Both the position numbers and the translations under genes were made by a program. The notes beneath the pieces are model-generated. The model was not told the origin of the DNA, made no database searches, and worked only from the letters and a program-made list of their open reading frames with translations. From assembly GCF_052857255.1 (NCBI RefSeq), contig NC_135498.1, positions 116,751,134 through 116,815,133 of the forward strand: DNA of 64,000 bases, given 5' to 3'. Positions 1-12,112 of the stretch are shown here, one piece after another. Numbering within the stretch: position 1 is the first letter of the stretch; each line of letters begins with the position of its first letter. The DNA is from Amblyomma americanum (Eukaryota; Arthropoda; Arachnida; Ixodida; Ixodidae).

Positions 1-569
1 GACGTCAATGCTTTCACATTCTCTCAGTGCGGGTCGCCGCAGTGATCTTTAACGTTTTTTTAGTGCGTAGGCACTAATCCGCTTGGTACCAATCCCGAGC
101 GAAATCGTCCGTTGTTTGTTCCGTTGACTGCTCGCCGAGCGCGCTTCGTCCCGCGGGACTGCCTGCTCTTCTTCGTCTTGTATGTGGCACTAAACCGGTG
201 GTTATGACCCGAGCAAATTCGCCACTTACGTGTCCGCAGCTTGCGCTAGGCCAGCTGCGGTCAGTTAGGCCAAGTAAACGAGCGTCCAAAGGCGTATTTT
301 TGGCGTCCCATATTTCGAACCACTTGCCCGATTAAGAATATTTATAAAGAGGCGCTCCATTATATTCACGCCCAATGATATCGCAATATAGTAGTGCCTA
401 AAAAATTGCGAAATAAGAAAATTAATTAATTAATTCTAATTAATTAATCATTTAATTGTTACATTTTTTGCGTACATGATGTCCTGCTTGGTCAACAATT
501 CACCTGCAAAGACCGCAGCGACCTATCTCTTACAGTTCTTGCGAAGAAAGTGCTACTTCACTAGTAAAG
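1..569. other. Non-coding, no gene recognised
   Basis: No gene is recognisable here. Around 421-452 there is an AT-rich stretch of ATTA repeats. The longest reading frames are short, and none shows a known motif. Confidence 0.5.
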
Positions 570-1240
570 CAGAGAGAGAGAGAAAGGCAAACGGAAGGCA
601 GGGAGGTTAACTAGGCAGCGCCCGGTATGCTACCTTACGTGTGTGGAGGGTAATGGAGGGAGAGATAGAAAGGGGAAAGAACAAAGGAAGATAACCACTT
701 TTCCACATTTCCGTTGGCCATTATTTGCAGGGTACAGAGGGCGCACACTGATAGTTCACCACCTTTCACTCAGTCCTGAGTCTTTCAAGAACTTGAAAAG
801 TGCCTTCAAAGTTATCCTCTACGATAAAGACTTACTCCAAGGACCCAGAATCTTGGCTTCAGTAAGGGGCCGAGGATCTAAACGGCGGAGTGTTGCAGCC
901 AGGAGTGCACGCTCACGCTGAAACCGAGAGCAGTTACAAAGAAGGTGTTCCATAGTTTCGTCGCGCCCACAGTTCTCATACGCAGGATAGTCGGCCATTC
1001 CGATTAAGTGGGAGTAGCCATTTGTGAACGCCACTCTCAGCCACAGGCGACACAACAGCGTAGCATCGCAGCGGGAGAGGCCGGACGGAGGACTGAGTTG
1101 AAGTAAGAGGTCTACGCGGTGCAGATGGCATGTGGACGGCAGGTAAAGCAAAGAAGTCCGACTTATGCATGAAGGCTAAGCCTTTGACGGAGCGCCGGCG
1201 CCAGAGGCCTTGTGCAGCTGTTCCGTCAATATGCGTCAAT
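570..1240 (-). mobile_element. 5'-truncated LINE tail (RNase H-bearing I/R1-like type)
   Basis: This is the 3' end of a non-LTR retrotransposon on the minus strand. The frame from about 1151 down to the final stop at 756-758 encodes the region after RNase H. It has the phrase RDATLLCRLWLRVAFTNGY followed by a zinc-knuckle-like C..C......H....C segment (ENCGRDETMEHLLCNC). One stop lies inside the frame at 819-821. The 3' untranslated part (570-755) ends in an AG-rich run on the plus strand, which is a (CT)n tail on the element strand. The same tail and protein end occur at 13,316-13,805, so both belong to one family. Only the last few hundred bases survive, which is usual for 5' truncation during target-primed reverse transcription. 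The family name is inferred; the coding phrase is seen directly. Confidence 0.75.
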
Positions 1241-1265
1241 GCCCCACCCCGTGGGGCATTGACGC
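1233..1265. repeat. Perfect 14-bp inverted repeat with 5-base loop
   Basis: The arms 1233-1246 and 1252-1265 are perfect reverse complements (GCGTCAATGCCCCA), separated by CCCCG. It sits at the truncated 5' side of the neighbouring LINE tail and may be a junction product. No function is assigned. Confidence 0.8.
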
Positions 1266-1330
1266 GGGGCAGCCGTGCGCGTTGTGTTACCTCTAGTGTT
1301 TTTGTGCCTCCTCCTGGTTTACTATTTTGA

Positions 1331-3240
1331 AACCCTATAATTTCTAAAACTAGAAATCTCTAAACTTTATAAAAAATATACCCAGTATATGCATGTTTGA
1401 ACGGTGCGAGGTTCCCGCACAACACACTGTCCAGACTCCATCTGGGAAAACTTCGGCTCTATTGATATCGTTTTCGTGCATATACTCACATACAATATCC
1501 GAAATATGATATGAAATCCGGTATTCAAGAATGAGTGTATTAACCGATTACCGCATAGCCCATCATATCCCGGACGGAAAACACGCGAGAATATATTTTT
1601 TCACGGGTAATTTTTTGTTGCATTTTTGATTTTCACCCTGACGAACAGCACAACTTTTTCTAATAACAGCATTTTTTCTAGTATTGTGGTGTCCCTTTTA
1701 GTACTAGCAGAACTGCAGGAAAATAGCACAGAAAAATACCACTGTACTGGAGAAAAACCGTTTGGCATGAAAACGATAAAATGACGTCGTCGTATGTTGG
1801 AAACGATTTTGTCTTTTCGGCTGCGATACGTATGATGCGCTACATACTTCTACCTTAAGCTTTCCGGAAAGATTAGAGTCTTGTTTCCTTACCACGTCCA
1901 AGGCTGTTCTGATGTTCACCCACTATATTGACGTCCGGGACTATTTACACATCTAATCGTCTTTTTCGCCTCTAATAAATAAATAATTACTCCACATGAA
2001 AGAAATTTGATCGCCATCGATATTTCATCACCACATACAATCAGTTTTTTACCGCTAACCCTTCCTCGAACGACGCAAGGGCTGCCGACACGTTTTGCTT
2101 CCACTTTCTGCGGACACAAAACCGCGAACAGTGGCAAGTAACGCTTTCGCATTAAAAAAACACGGCATGGGTAAAAGGTGATATCGATTATTAACAAAAT
2201 CGTTGACTCCTAATGAGAGACACTCTATTCGGTTGTGTCTTGTAAGGCAATGCTTTTTATGCCTTTTTTACGGTTGTGCACACACTGGTTGAAAATTCGA
2301 TACAAAATGCCCCTACCCATCTCATTCAAAATACGGACATGATGAATTTGTGTCTTCTTCTGAATGCCAATTGAAGTAAAACATTCATTTTTCTAGGTCA
2401 GGCATTTATTCCCATTGGAAAACGAAGGTTTCTTAATGCAGGTCGTATATTTCGGCAGGAATTTGAAAAAGCAGGAACAAGCGGAAGGATATGACGTTGA
2501 TGCGAGATCCTCTCCGTTATCTTGAAAAAATTGAAAAAGGTGCGGTAGCAATCGTTGCTGTTAGTGTGACATTAAATGAAATAAGCGGTTCAACCTCCAG
2601 AGTACACGCCATGTGAGTAAAAAGGCGTTGCCACAGGCAACAACACAGACACTTTTTGTAAATTCGGTCCAGATATATAATTAGGCTTGTACTTCTGTGA
2701 CTCCCGAACACTCTGTACCATCGCCATCGTAATCATCCACATTCAGCCGCACAACACCATACAAAAGAGGCAGTTTTATGGCGGTCCCAGGGGCTCTGTG
2801 TTCGCGGCTGTAAAAATTGAAGCGAGAGTGGCTATAGTAAAATCGGCGTTCCTAGGCACAGACGACTGCAGCCGGTGGTAATTCACACATAGACCAAGGC
2901 CGCTGCACAGTTACGTGTATGTGGGTAACACCTGGCGCAGGCGCTACAGACACGCGTTTCTGATAGCGCTAAGCTCAATTCGGTGCTTTCACCTTGTGAA
3001 GACAGCGACACATGCGCATTATGCGGCGTAGAAAGCTAGGCCTCCGTATTTTCTGACCCAAAAATTGTGAAAGGGACACTCAAGCTCCACCTTAAAGGAA
3101 TGTCGTGATAGCGTAATGGGTGTGTCCCCGTATATACGGAATGTCATTCCCTGCTTTGCAGTCATTGGTCATTGGGAGCTCTCATACCCTTCCCGTCGCG
3201 GTAGTGCTCCGGTTAAGCGATGCGTCATTGCGCTGCGATG
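1331..3240. other. Non-coding stretch
   Basis: AT-rich sequence with only short reading frames. I recognise no domain, RNA gene or terminal repeat. Confidence 0.4.
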
Positions 3241-3256
3241 TTAGGCGCTCCCAGCG

Positions 3257-4978
3257 ATGGGTATTGTGCGGCTCAAGTTGCTCTTCCCGAGTGACCAATC
3301 AATAATCAATAAGGATGTTATCATTTCTGAAGAGGGTGTTTTAAATCTATTGTTAAAACTGGATATTAAGAAATCACCTAGACCAAATGATATTCCGAAT
3401 GCCTTCCTTAAACAGTATGCAGAGTGGTGTTCAAAGTATTTGTGCGTCCTATTCACTCGATCACTGAAAAAAGGTGTTCTACCGTGTGATTGGAAAACAG
3501 CTAGAATTAAGCCTTTGCATAAAAGTGGAGAGAGCACTTGTATTGAAAATTATCGCCCTATTTCATTAACTTCGGCAACGTGCAAATTATTGGAACACAT
3601 CATTCATAAGCATCTAACTAATTTCCTCGACGAGCATAATGTACAGGCAGTTGTTCAACACGGGTTCAGACGAGGGTATTCAACATGCACTCAGCTGGTC
3701 GAAACAATCCATGATTTTGCGACAGCAATCAACGAAGGAAAACAAACAGATGTTATCTTTATGGACTTTCGAAAAGCTTTTGATAAGGTTTCGTACAAGA
3801 AATTACTTCATAAACTCAGTTTTGTTATAAATAATAAAAAGATATTAACATGGATACAATAGTACCTATCTGATCGCCGTCAGTTTGTCGAACTGCATGA
3901 AACCTGCTCCAATTACTTTCCTGTCGATTCTGGCGTTCCCCAAGGATCCGTCCTCAGCCCCCTACTGTTTTTATTATTTATTAATGATATTGGTAAAGAC
4001 CTGTCAGTACGTGTTAAGTTATATGCGGACGACTGCGTGCTGTATGAGTGAGAAAATAAGTTCGACTGATGATCAAATTAAGCTGAATAATGATTTTGCA
4101 AAAATAGTTTCCTGGTGTGAGAAGTGGCAAATGTCAATTAACTTTGAAAAAACCATATTTATGACAATAACACTTAAAAAGAACCCTCTGCTATATTACT
4201 ACACTGCTAATAATAATTTCTTCATGAAGTTATAGAATATAAGTATCTAGGTCTATGGATCTCTGATAACCTCTCTTGGACCAAGCATGTCGACTATGTT
4301 TCAGCAAACGCTCTCCGAAAGCTTTTTTTCTTACGACGCTCGCTTAAGTTAGCAACCCCTGGTATAGGCCTCCTTGCCTACAACTCTATTATTAGACCAA
4401 TCTTAGAATATGCAGTAATTATCTGGGACCCTTTTACAAAGGTAAACATAAATAAACTTGAAAGAATCCAAAAGAAAGCAGTAAGATTTATATATAAAAC
4501 TTACGGGCGAGCATCAGTCAGTGACCTCCTCAAAAAAAAGCGGTTTACCCTCTATGCCTAACAGAAATCGAATATGTCGCTTAAAGTATATCTATCAATT
4601 AATTAATAATAATTTCAAAGTTGACACTTCCAATATCCTTACTTATTCCTCGGGGTACCAAACTAGAAATTGCCTTTCTCTTTCTATAACACTATTAAAT
4701 TCGCGAGTTAATTGTTTTAAATATTCCTTTTTTCCAAGGACCATCACTGATTGGAATAACCTCACGGATGATGTTGTCAGGCAGACATCATTACATTCAT
4801 TTCAAGAGCATTTGCATTGATTGTTGTTAATTGACCTTGTCGCTGTATGTTCTTGTTGAATTTCTATGTGCAATTCTGTTTTGTTTGTAATTCTGTATAT
4901 TAACACAATGTTCCCACCTGCTATGATCTTGTGTACAAGATCGCAGTATTCATACACAAAAATAAATAAAAAATTAAA
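3257..4978 (+). mobile_element. CR1-like LINE fragment (reverse transcriptase, broken)
   Basis: This is a 5'-truncated CR1/Jockey-group non-LTR retrotransposon. The RT fingers and palm are readable: NYRPISLTSATCKLLEHII near 3550, GFRRGYSTCTQL, and FMDFRKAFDKV near 3760. Then come the motif GVPQGSVLSPLLFLLFIND and the catalytic YADD near 4020-4035. After them come FLGI-like YLGLWIS (4240) and the thumb region with RPILEYAVIIWDP (about 4395). It ends in TITDWNNLTDDVV (about 4745-4780) and a short 3' UTR with AATAAA-type A-rich sequence. The frame is broken by a TAG at 3860-3862, by frameshifts near 4050, 4235 and 4530, and by a stop after YADD. It cannot make an active enzyme. The next element abuts its A-rich 3' end almost without a gap. 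Confidence 0.85.
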
Positions 4979-4984
4979 TAATAT

Positions 4985-7234
4985 TAAACTGCCTCATTGA
5001 CTTCCTTTCCGACCTGCTTCTTTCAAGTACCCCTGGGATCAACCCTGTCCAGGCGCTTCGTTGAAGAAAACGGGGTTCCTCAAGGATGTATTTTAAGGAC
5101 GGAATTATTTATTATAAAAATGAATTCCATAAGTAAAATAATCCCAAAGTCCATCCTGTATTCAGTATACGTTGATGATGTTCAAGTAGCCTGCACGTCC
5201 TCAAACATTACAAACATGCATGAGACAAATACAGCTCACAATGAATAAACTAATGACATGGGCAGATCAGAACGGTTTCCAGCTTTCTACACAGAAAAGA
5301 GTAGCCATCCTTTTCGCGCTGAAACGCGGCGTACAAGTCTACCTTTTCGTACACCTGAACGCAGCACAGGTACCCGTCAAAAATGAGCACGAATTTCTAG
5401 GGATAACCTTTGATAAAAAACTCACTTTCCTGCACGTTTATGCACTTTTTCAGTGCATAAACGCACTGAAAAAGAAAGCCTCCGGATCCCTAAATCTACT
5501 CAAGGTACTGTAAAGCAAAGGTTGGGGCGCTGACAGGACATGTCTTTTGCAAATGTATCGCGCCGTTGCACGCTCTACCTTAGATTACGGATGCATAGTA
5601 TATGGGTCAGCGAGAACATCGTATCTTAACGAGTGGATCCAGTGCATAATTTAGGTTTAAGTCTTTCTATTGGTGCATACCGGACATCACTCATTGACAG
5701 CTTATTTGTAGAAACTAATGAGCTATCACTTAGAATGAAGAACCATCCTTACCTGCGCGTACAGTCTAAAAATCCGTTCCATACAAAAACATCTATGTTA
5801 CCATATAGCTACGAAGTGCCCATCTCGAACGGTCTTTAACAACAAACGTCAAGCTACCAGGCCATTGCTCTTGCGATTTGAAGAGTTGCGCCAGAATCTT
5901 GGCGTTCTAAATACATTACCTGGTATTGCTAAAAGACGAGATGCACTACCTCCATGGCGGAATTTCCTTGCAATCTGCGATTTTTCTCTTACACCCTTCC
6001 GGAAGAAACAAACTCCACAACAACATATCATACAAGAATTTCTTGCACCTGAGGAAAAGTACAGTACTTTCAGAGCTTTTGATACAGATGGTCCAAAAAC
6101 AGATGCCTACGTATGAAGCGCAGTGGTACAAGGGAATTAGATTGAAATAGTAAGACTTCCATAGTGCGCCTCCATTTTCACTGCGGAATGTTACGCGATC
6201 TCTGGACGCGTACAAAAAATATTGAACGAGAACCTCGAAAAGAGTATCGTATACAAAGACTCACTAAGCGTGCTTACAGCCCATTACTCTAGAAATGCAG
6301 ACACTCCTATACTTGGTGATATCAAGCCACAGCTAAATGACAAAACGTACGACTCCGCTGTGTACCAAGCCATACCGGAATTAAAGGCAACGAAAGAGCG
6401 GACTTCTGTGCAGCTCAGGCTCGTTATCAGCATGTAAAGGAAGTAAATATACCGTTTAAAAATTGTATTAACTTCATTGATCGTAAAATAAGACAGAAAT
6501 GGCAGTCCGCGTGGAACAACGCAGTAAACAACAAATTACACAACGTAAAACCAGCTATAGATTAATGGAAGTCCAGCACCTACCTGGAACGTTTAAGGAA
6601 GTGATTATGTGCCGTCTTCGCATAGGACACACGCACCTCACACACAATTTCCTACTAACAAAACAAGACCAACCTGTCTGCGAAAAATGCGGACATGAAG
6701 ATATGGTTAACCACATTTTAATTTGTTGTGCGTAGCTGGAAAAACTAAGGAAAAAGTACTTTACTTAGTTTTATAAAGAATACATTCCTTTTCATCTCGC
6801 ATTGCCTTTAGGGATGACGAAATTGTTGATATATCACGTATTTTTTGCTTTCTTAACGAAACCGAATTTCTCAAGAGACTCAATTTTTTACCCACTGGTC
6901 TATTTGAATTTGAATACACCTCAGCCACTTTCTCATGCCAGAGAAGAAGGGTGAGGCTTTCAAATTGATTGGTTGGGATCCTCGATATCCTTTCACAGCC
7001 AAGGAAAGCTACTGAGGTTACCCAGCCCTCTTTAAAGCTTTTACTAGTAGCCATTTCTACAATTTGTGTATGTGTTCACTAGGTAGAATTAACGCTTGAG
7101 GACCTTTACAGCAGGGATGATTTTAACATTTCTATAATATGCAACAAAATACTTTTCCTATACCTTGTTATTGGCGCATGATGGCCTCAGTTGACCATGT
7201 GCCATGCAACCCAACACAACACACAACACACAAC
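4985..7234 (+). mobile_element. I-type LINE fragment (RT C-terminal half, RNase H, 3' end), broken
   Basis: This is a 5'-truncated LINE of the I superfamily. It starts inside RT just before VPQG (ENGVPQGCILRTELFI near 5065-5110). It continues with YVDDVQVACTSS (the YxDD catalytic motif), NEHEFLGITFDKKLTF, a thumb segment with LDPVHNLGLSLSIGAYRTS (about 5630-5690), and an RNase H domain. The RNase H domain shows TDGPKTDAYV near 6090, IVYKDSLSVL near 6250 and GIKGNERAD near 6385. The end of the protein has RIGHTHLTHNFLLTKQ and a C..C....H....C segment (6620-6735). The 3' UTR closes with ACAACACACAAC repeats at about 7210-7234. Many frameshifts and stops show it is dead. It lies directly behind the CR1-like fragment and adjoins repeat copy A. 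Confidence 0.85.
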
Positions 7235-8505
7235 GCTCTCTTGGGATTATGTTCGAAAAAGAGTTAACCCGCATTCATTATTAATATTAATAGGTTTTCG
7301 GGGAAAAGAAATGGCGTAGTATCTGTCTCATCTCAGACAAGATAATTTCGAGGTGGCTGCGGTTTTGTGCATCGGGGGCAGAGGTGTACATTCAGCTTCA
7401 AAACTCGTGGAGGAAACCGACGATTTCCCATGCGCAAATGTAGAAATACTTTGAGTGCTGTGCATACTTTCGAAGACACGGGAAAAATGTAAATGGGACT
7501 GCGTCAAGAAGTAAATTTGACACTCCCCATTTCCACACGACAATGCAAAAGACGGAAGCGCCGTTGAGAAAAACAGCTTTCTTGACGCCCCGGAGGAAGG
7601 TCAGATGCAAAGGAGCAATGCACTTGTTGCACACATTGACGATAAGCTCGGCATTTTTATCTTAGCCTTGTTGATTTACAGCGACTTGGGGGCGCTGACA
7701 TTTTTGCCGAGTGGAATTCCTTCCACACATTCAGTTCGTAGGTTTTTTCTTTATGAAGAAATTTACTCTTGTTTTTCTTTTCTGAGAAAGAATACCCGTG
7801 TGTGCGGCCGGATTTCTGACATGCTTACAAATCAATTCGTAGGCCATTTCTGAATCAGCAAGGGCCGTATTCAGTGCCTAGCTATTTGCATAGAATCATA
7901 TGGCAACACGCAGAAAAGAATGATCGCCGTTAGGGCAAAAAGAACCGTAAATAGTACACGTTGTTCTAACATTTGTGAAAAAACAAAAAAACTTGCGTTA
8001 TTTACTTTAGACGCGTATGCTGTCAGTGCTAAAGAAAGGGCTCCTGTACCACCCAAGCTTTTAATAAAAGGGCAATACTACTCGACCAAATGTTGATGTT
8101 CGTTCGACAGTAAATTTCTGTAGGTTTTAAGGCCACCAAAGTCTTGACACTTGTCATATTCCCGTGTAAGACTTTTCCAAAGCCTCGAGTTTATCAGGGA
8201 TTTAGTGAACCGCCGAACGATAGCAATAACAGTGCATGTATACCGTCTTCTTTCCAGAAAAAAATTTACTCAAGACTTTATGCGATTAGACTTATCCTGA
8301 CCTTTAGTCATATCGCAAATTGCTTAATGCCGCATTGACCAGTATAGATGCAATGGCGTGTTTTTAGGGTCATTAAGTATGCTCAGGTTGGACTAGAACC
8401 ACTAGCTGCTGAATATACAGAACGACGCACGAGATGAATTCCACAAAAAATTCTGTGCAGATATATGCACATTTCGGCTATTTGAACAAGGATTGCAATG
8501 CATAT
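7235..8505 (+). repeat. Repeat copy A, left part (inverted partner at about 47.2-48.4 kb)
   Basis: This segment is the reverse complement of about 47,160-48,372. In the part I compared base by base (7605-7853) the two are roughly 89% identical. Most substitutions in the best shared reading frame change the amino acid, so it does not look protein-coding. The repeat is not assigned to a known family. It contains a SINE scrap at about 7278-7332 that copy B lacks. Its right end breaks at 8505/8506, where a 1.86 kb insert begins. Confidence 0.8.
7278..7332 (-). mobile_element. SINE 3'-end scrap inside copy A
   Basis: About 55 bases match the minus strand of a tick tRNA-SINE-associated tail: a TTA-rich stretch, then GGGGAAAAGAAATGGCG and GTATCTGTCTCA. 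Repeat copy B reads straight through this point, so copy B preserves the empty site. Confidence 0.6.
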
Positions 8506-10361
8506 AAAGGGGTTGAGGCTTCAAACTCTGAGGCTATAGTAAGCTTGTTATGGGCTTCCTCTGTATCTAAGGTCAGCCACGGCGAAGTATTGGACGAAAG
8601 GAGCGCTCAAAATATATTGTAATTGAGCTCCAAGGAGTACCTGAGTGCTCTTTCTCACGATCGATGCGCATCGCCAGCGCTATAGGTGGTGACGTAGAGC
8701 CCTGTGAACGATATCAGTGAATAGCAGTGACATCACAACACATTAACGTGACGTACTATGAACGGCTACGCGCGACATCGGCGAAGCGCTGCTTCGGCGA
8801 CTCAGCGGTTGGTGTGCAGATCAGCGTATATGCCGTCGCTGACGCACCAGCCGTCACCTCATGTCGGCGGCCGAGCGAAAGCTTCACTTCGATGAGACGA
8901 TGACTCTCTTGTTTGCACCTTCTCTGTAATACAAATAAGCGAAACGAGCGACTGCATTTCATATGTTCACCCTTCGGCTCACCTGCAATACGAATAGGCC
9001 TAGCGAGTCCGCCGGGATCGTATGTGCAATTTCGGCTATTGTGGATGGCGAGTTCACAAGTTTTAACGAATACAAATGTTCATCGAGCCTAGTTTTGACA
9101 ACACCGACCTGAATACAAGGATTGTTTACATCTTATGACGCAAATACATCAAGCGGGAAACGCCGCTGCCAGGCGGTGTGACCCAGTCTGTAGGTCAATG
9201 ATGCAGGCTCCCGCGGCGACAGCTACAGTGGTCGGCGTCGCTGGAGGGCAACAAATTAGCCATTTTTATTATCTCAAATGGGTTCCGAACACACCTCTAG
9301 ATAAACCAATTTAAATTCAAGTACTGGACAGATCGGAAAAGCAAAAAGCAGTTACAACGAGTCAGAAACGACGGTCCTACGCGTTTTCAACAGCCTGGCT
9401 ATGAAGCTTTCGCCTATCTGGTGCTCGCATTATTCGGCGATTCTTGCAAATAAACTTATCGCACTGCGCAAACAAGTAAACGCGCAACCGGCGCAAAAGA
9501 AATGAGCTTGCTTAACCTAAGCGGAACGCACCTTGCCAATCATGCCGAACTAACGAGCAATTGCTGCCTGTATACAGACGCATATACATGAACAAAAGTA
9601 GCGCCGAGATGCAGTCGTCATCATGGGCGCATTCCTGGAGGAGTTACGTACCCATGCGGTAAATGCTCAGTCCTGTACAATTGTCTGGAAGCATTCGTTA
9701 AGCGAATACGTGGACTGTTTGCTAAATTAGCGGCAGATATAGTAATCAGCAGGCACGGAACCCTGGGCAGTCTCGCGGCGCGGCGCGAAGTGAAGACTGA
9801 GACGGCTATTGGTCGGTAGGAAAAGTGACGCACCGTGTCGCTGTAATGTGGCCATGGTCAGCTACGGGCCATCGACACAGACGACCGCCGAGCATCGCGG
9901 TCGGCGTGCCAACCGAAACACAACGCTGAAACCATGTTGGCATACGCGGTATGGCGACAGAGATCGGCCGAAGCAAGCCGCTTGGTTTCAGGACTCAGTG
10001 TCGTTCCTTGCCCGCTTGGCTTTTCTCAGCATATCGCAGTACCGACGAAATTTGTCGGATCATGATTTCGAAAGGCGCTGCTATGCACAGCATGTGTATG
10101 AGAGCAGACGACGCTGCACTACTTGCGTGAGAACTTTTAGGACCCATGTGACCAAGGTTGCTGCTCTTCCCTGATCGTGACGTCGCAGCACACCCCGGCG
10201 CTCAGAAACCAGAACCGAAATCGCTCAGTATAAATAATGCAATAAAAAATTATTTACCTCAGATATATGAATTTCGTGGCCTGTATCACGCGTCCTGGGG
10301 CAATACACAACGTTTGAAATAAAGAATAAGCCAACCAAAAACCTCGTATCTCCACCCCTTT
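8506..10361. mobile_element. 1.86 kb insert in copy A, unclassified, with short inverted ends
   Basis: Copy B is continuous across this position (about 47,150), so these 1.86 kb are an insertion into copy A. Both ends start AAAGGGG read inward, and 11 of the first 12 bases agree as a terminal inverted repeat (AAAGGGGTTGAG against AAAGGGGTGGAG). I see no transposase, RT or other domain inside; the longest frame (9809-10174, plus) resembles nothing I know. It may be a non-autonomous DNA transposon or a filler of another kind. A target duplication is not clear. Confidence 0.5.
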
Positions 10362-12112
10362 CAGAACCACTCTTCTCAATGTTGGAAACGGTGGTCTTCC
10401 AAGAAGCATCTCCAGAAAATTCATTGACGGGGTCCGCAGGCTAGTAAACACATTAGTCTACTACCTAGAAGAAAGGAATGAAGTAAGAATTTCCGTTTTC
10501 TTATAGAGTTCCTTTCTGCAACAAATTGGGGCTTGTGATATCAGACGTGGAAGGCTATTCGGTAGTAATTACATAAATTGTTTTTGATGAAAATGCATCA
10601 GCAGCCATCAACGAGTGTTTTACAAGTCTTATGGTTGATTGTGGGAATGTGAGAGTGCTATTCCAATCCTGAATGTATGCAATCTTGGGCCTTTATCCAC
10701 GTGGTATATGGATGTAGGGTAAATGAATTTAGCTGACTGTTTTCCCCAAATATGGTTATAGTTTTATAGTTGGACGTTCATATCCGCACCTAAAGATATA
10801 TTGCTTCCAGATAACTACTCACACATCTTCAAACGTGAGTCCCTGAAGATCCTTTACTGGTCGGCAGTTCAGATATGCTGGTCGTTTTTTTGAAGCACCG
10901 CCATCCTGGATCAGGTTCGGGGTTCAGCATTGATATAAAAGACTGAAATTCCAAAGAGAAGTGTTAATTTTTCTCCTCGGGCACTCAATATAAGTAGAAA
11001 ACGTAATTGTACTTCCCTCGAGTCAAGCGTCAAGCATTCATGTCACCAGTCTATAACCGATAGAGTACTCTTGTGAAAAATTGTTGCGGGTAGTACAAGA
11101 GGGGTTCTCATACCCAAAGATGAACATGAAAAGAAAGAAAAAAATGGGAGTCATTCCATACATGCAGCCCCTAGCATGAAATGTGAAGGATGTGACCGCA
11201 CTTTTTGATAACAGTGTGTTATGCCCTGCGCCACAGAAGTTGTCGGAGCTCCACGATATCATGAGGAACAGCCATGCGAAAGCAAAAAGCATTCGCTCGT
11301 CTTGTTCCCAAGTGTTGCACATTTATGGTATCTGGAATTATAATGTTCAATGGTTTAAGAGCTCCGTTTATAATGAAAAATGTGTACATATGATAGGCTA
11401 ACCGATAAACATCTGTCGAGGGAAATATCTTGCGTGAATTTAAGGATCAGATTATCCAAACCTGAAAGACCGGCGCCGCGACTGTGAAAAAAACTAAAAC
11501 AATAATCAGTGCAAGTCATTATTTACCCACACAAGAATTTAGTTTTTTCACAGTGATCGAAGAAAAAAGGAATCAATGGGAGGTATCTACTTCCAAAAAG
11601 CAAGAGTGCTTAAGTCGCCCATGTTTGCTGCTAGTGCAAACATAATGCCATTTTCAAGATTAACATTGATGATTATTTCCCAGAGTAACTGGTGGGTCGT
11701 CTGGGCTAATAATCAGAATTTCATGAGGCCCAGTTAAGCTTGACAAGGAAGCACGGACTAAACATCTGTACTAATAGTAAACATGCAAAATATATTCCTT
11801 TACAAGAAAGGGGACAAGAAAAATAAAAAATGAAAATTGGTTTTTGGGTAAAAGAAATGGCGCAGTATCTGTCTCAGATAACGGCAGACACTTGAATCGC
11901 GCCGTAAGGGAAAGGATAAAGGAGGTAGTCAAAGAAAGGAAGAAAGAGGTGCCGTTGTGGAGGGCTGCGGAATAATTTATACCGCCTGGCGATCTTATAA
12001 TAACAGAAGTCTAGATTATGAGTTCGAAAACATTGGAACAAAACAAAATGCACAAAATAATTCGAAGACATGACCATGTGAAAATGCAAGCAAAGAAGAT
12101 TATTTATTGCGC
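10362..12112 (+). repeat. Repeat copy A, right part (inverted partner at about 45.4-47.15 kb)
   Basis: This is the reverse complement of about 45,395-47,150. For example, CAAGAAGCATCTCCAGAAAA near 10,400 matches the complement near 47,090-47,110. It ends near 12,112, where an I-type LINE fragment starts. No coding potential is recognised. Confidence 0.75.
11831..11990 (-). mobile_element. Tick SINE-like segment shared by both repeat copies
   Basis: On the minus strand this carries the familiar tick tail phrases GAGCCCTCCACTACGGCACC-like, TTCCCTTACGGCGCGGTTCA-like and GAGACAGATACTGCGCCATT-like, each diverged. The same segment is in copy B at 45,490-45,665. It was therefore part of the repeat before it was duplicated. 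Assignment to a Ruka-type tRNA-SINE neighbourhood is from memory of tick repeats. Confidence 0.55.

Noticed and set aside
7605..7853. 82-codon frame starting with ATG, kept at equal length in copy A and copy B (47,801-48,049)
   Set aside because: About 20 of 82 residues differ, and most base changes between the copies alter the amino acid, so there is no sign of protein constraint.
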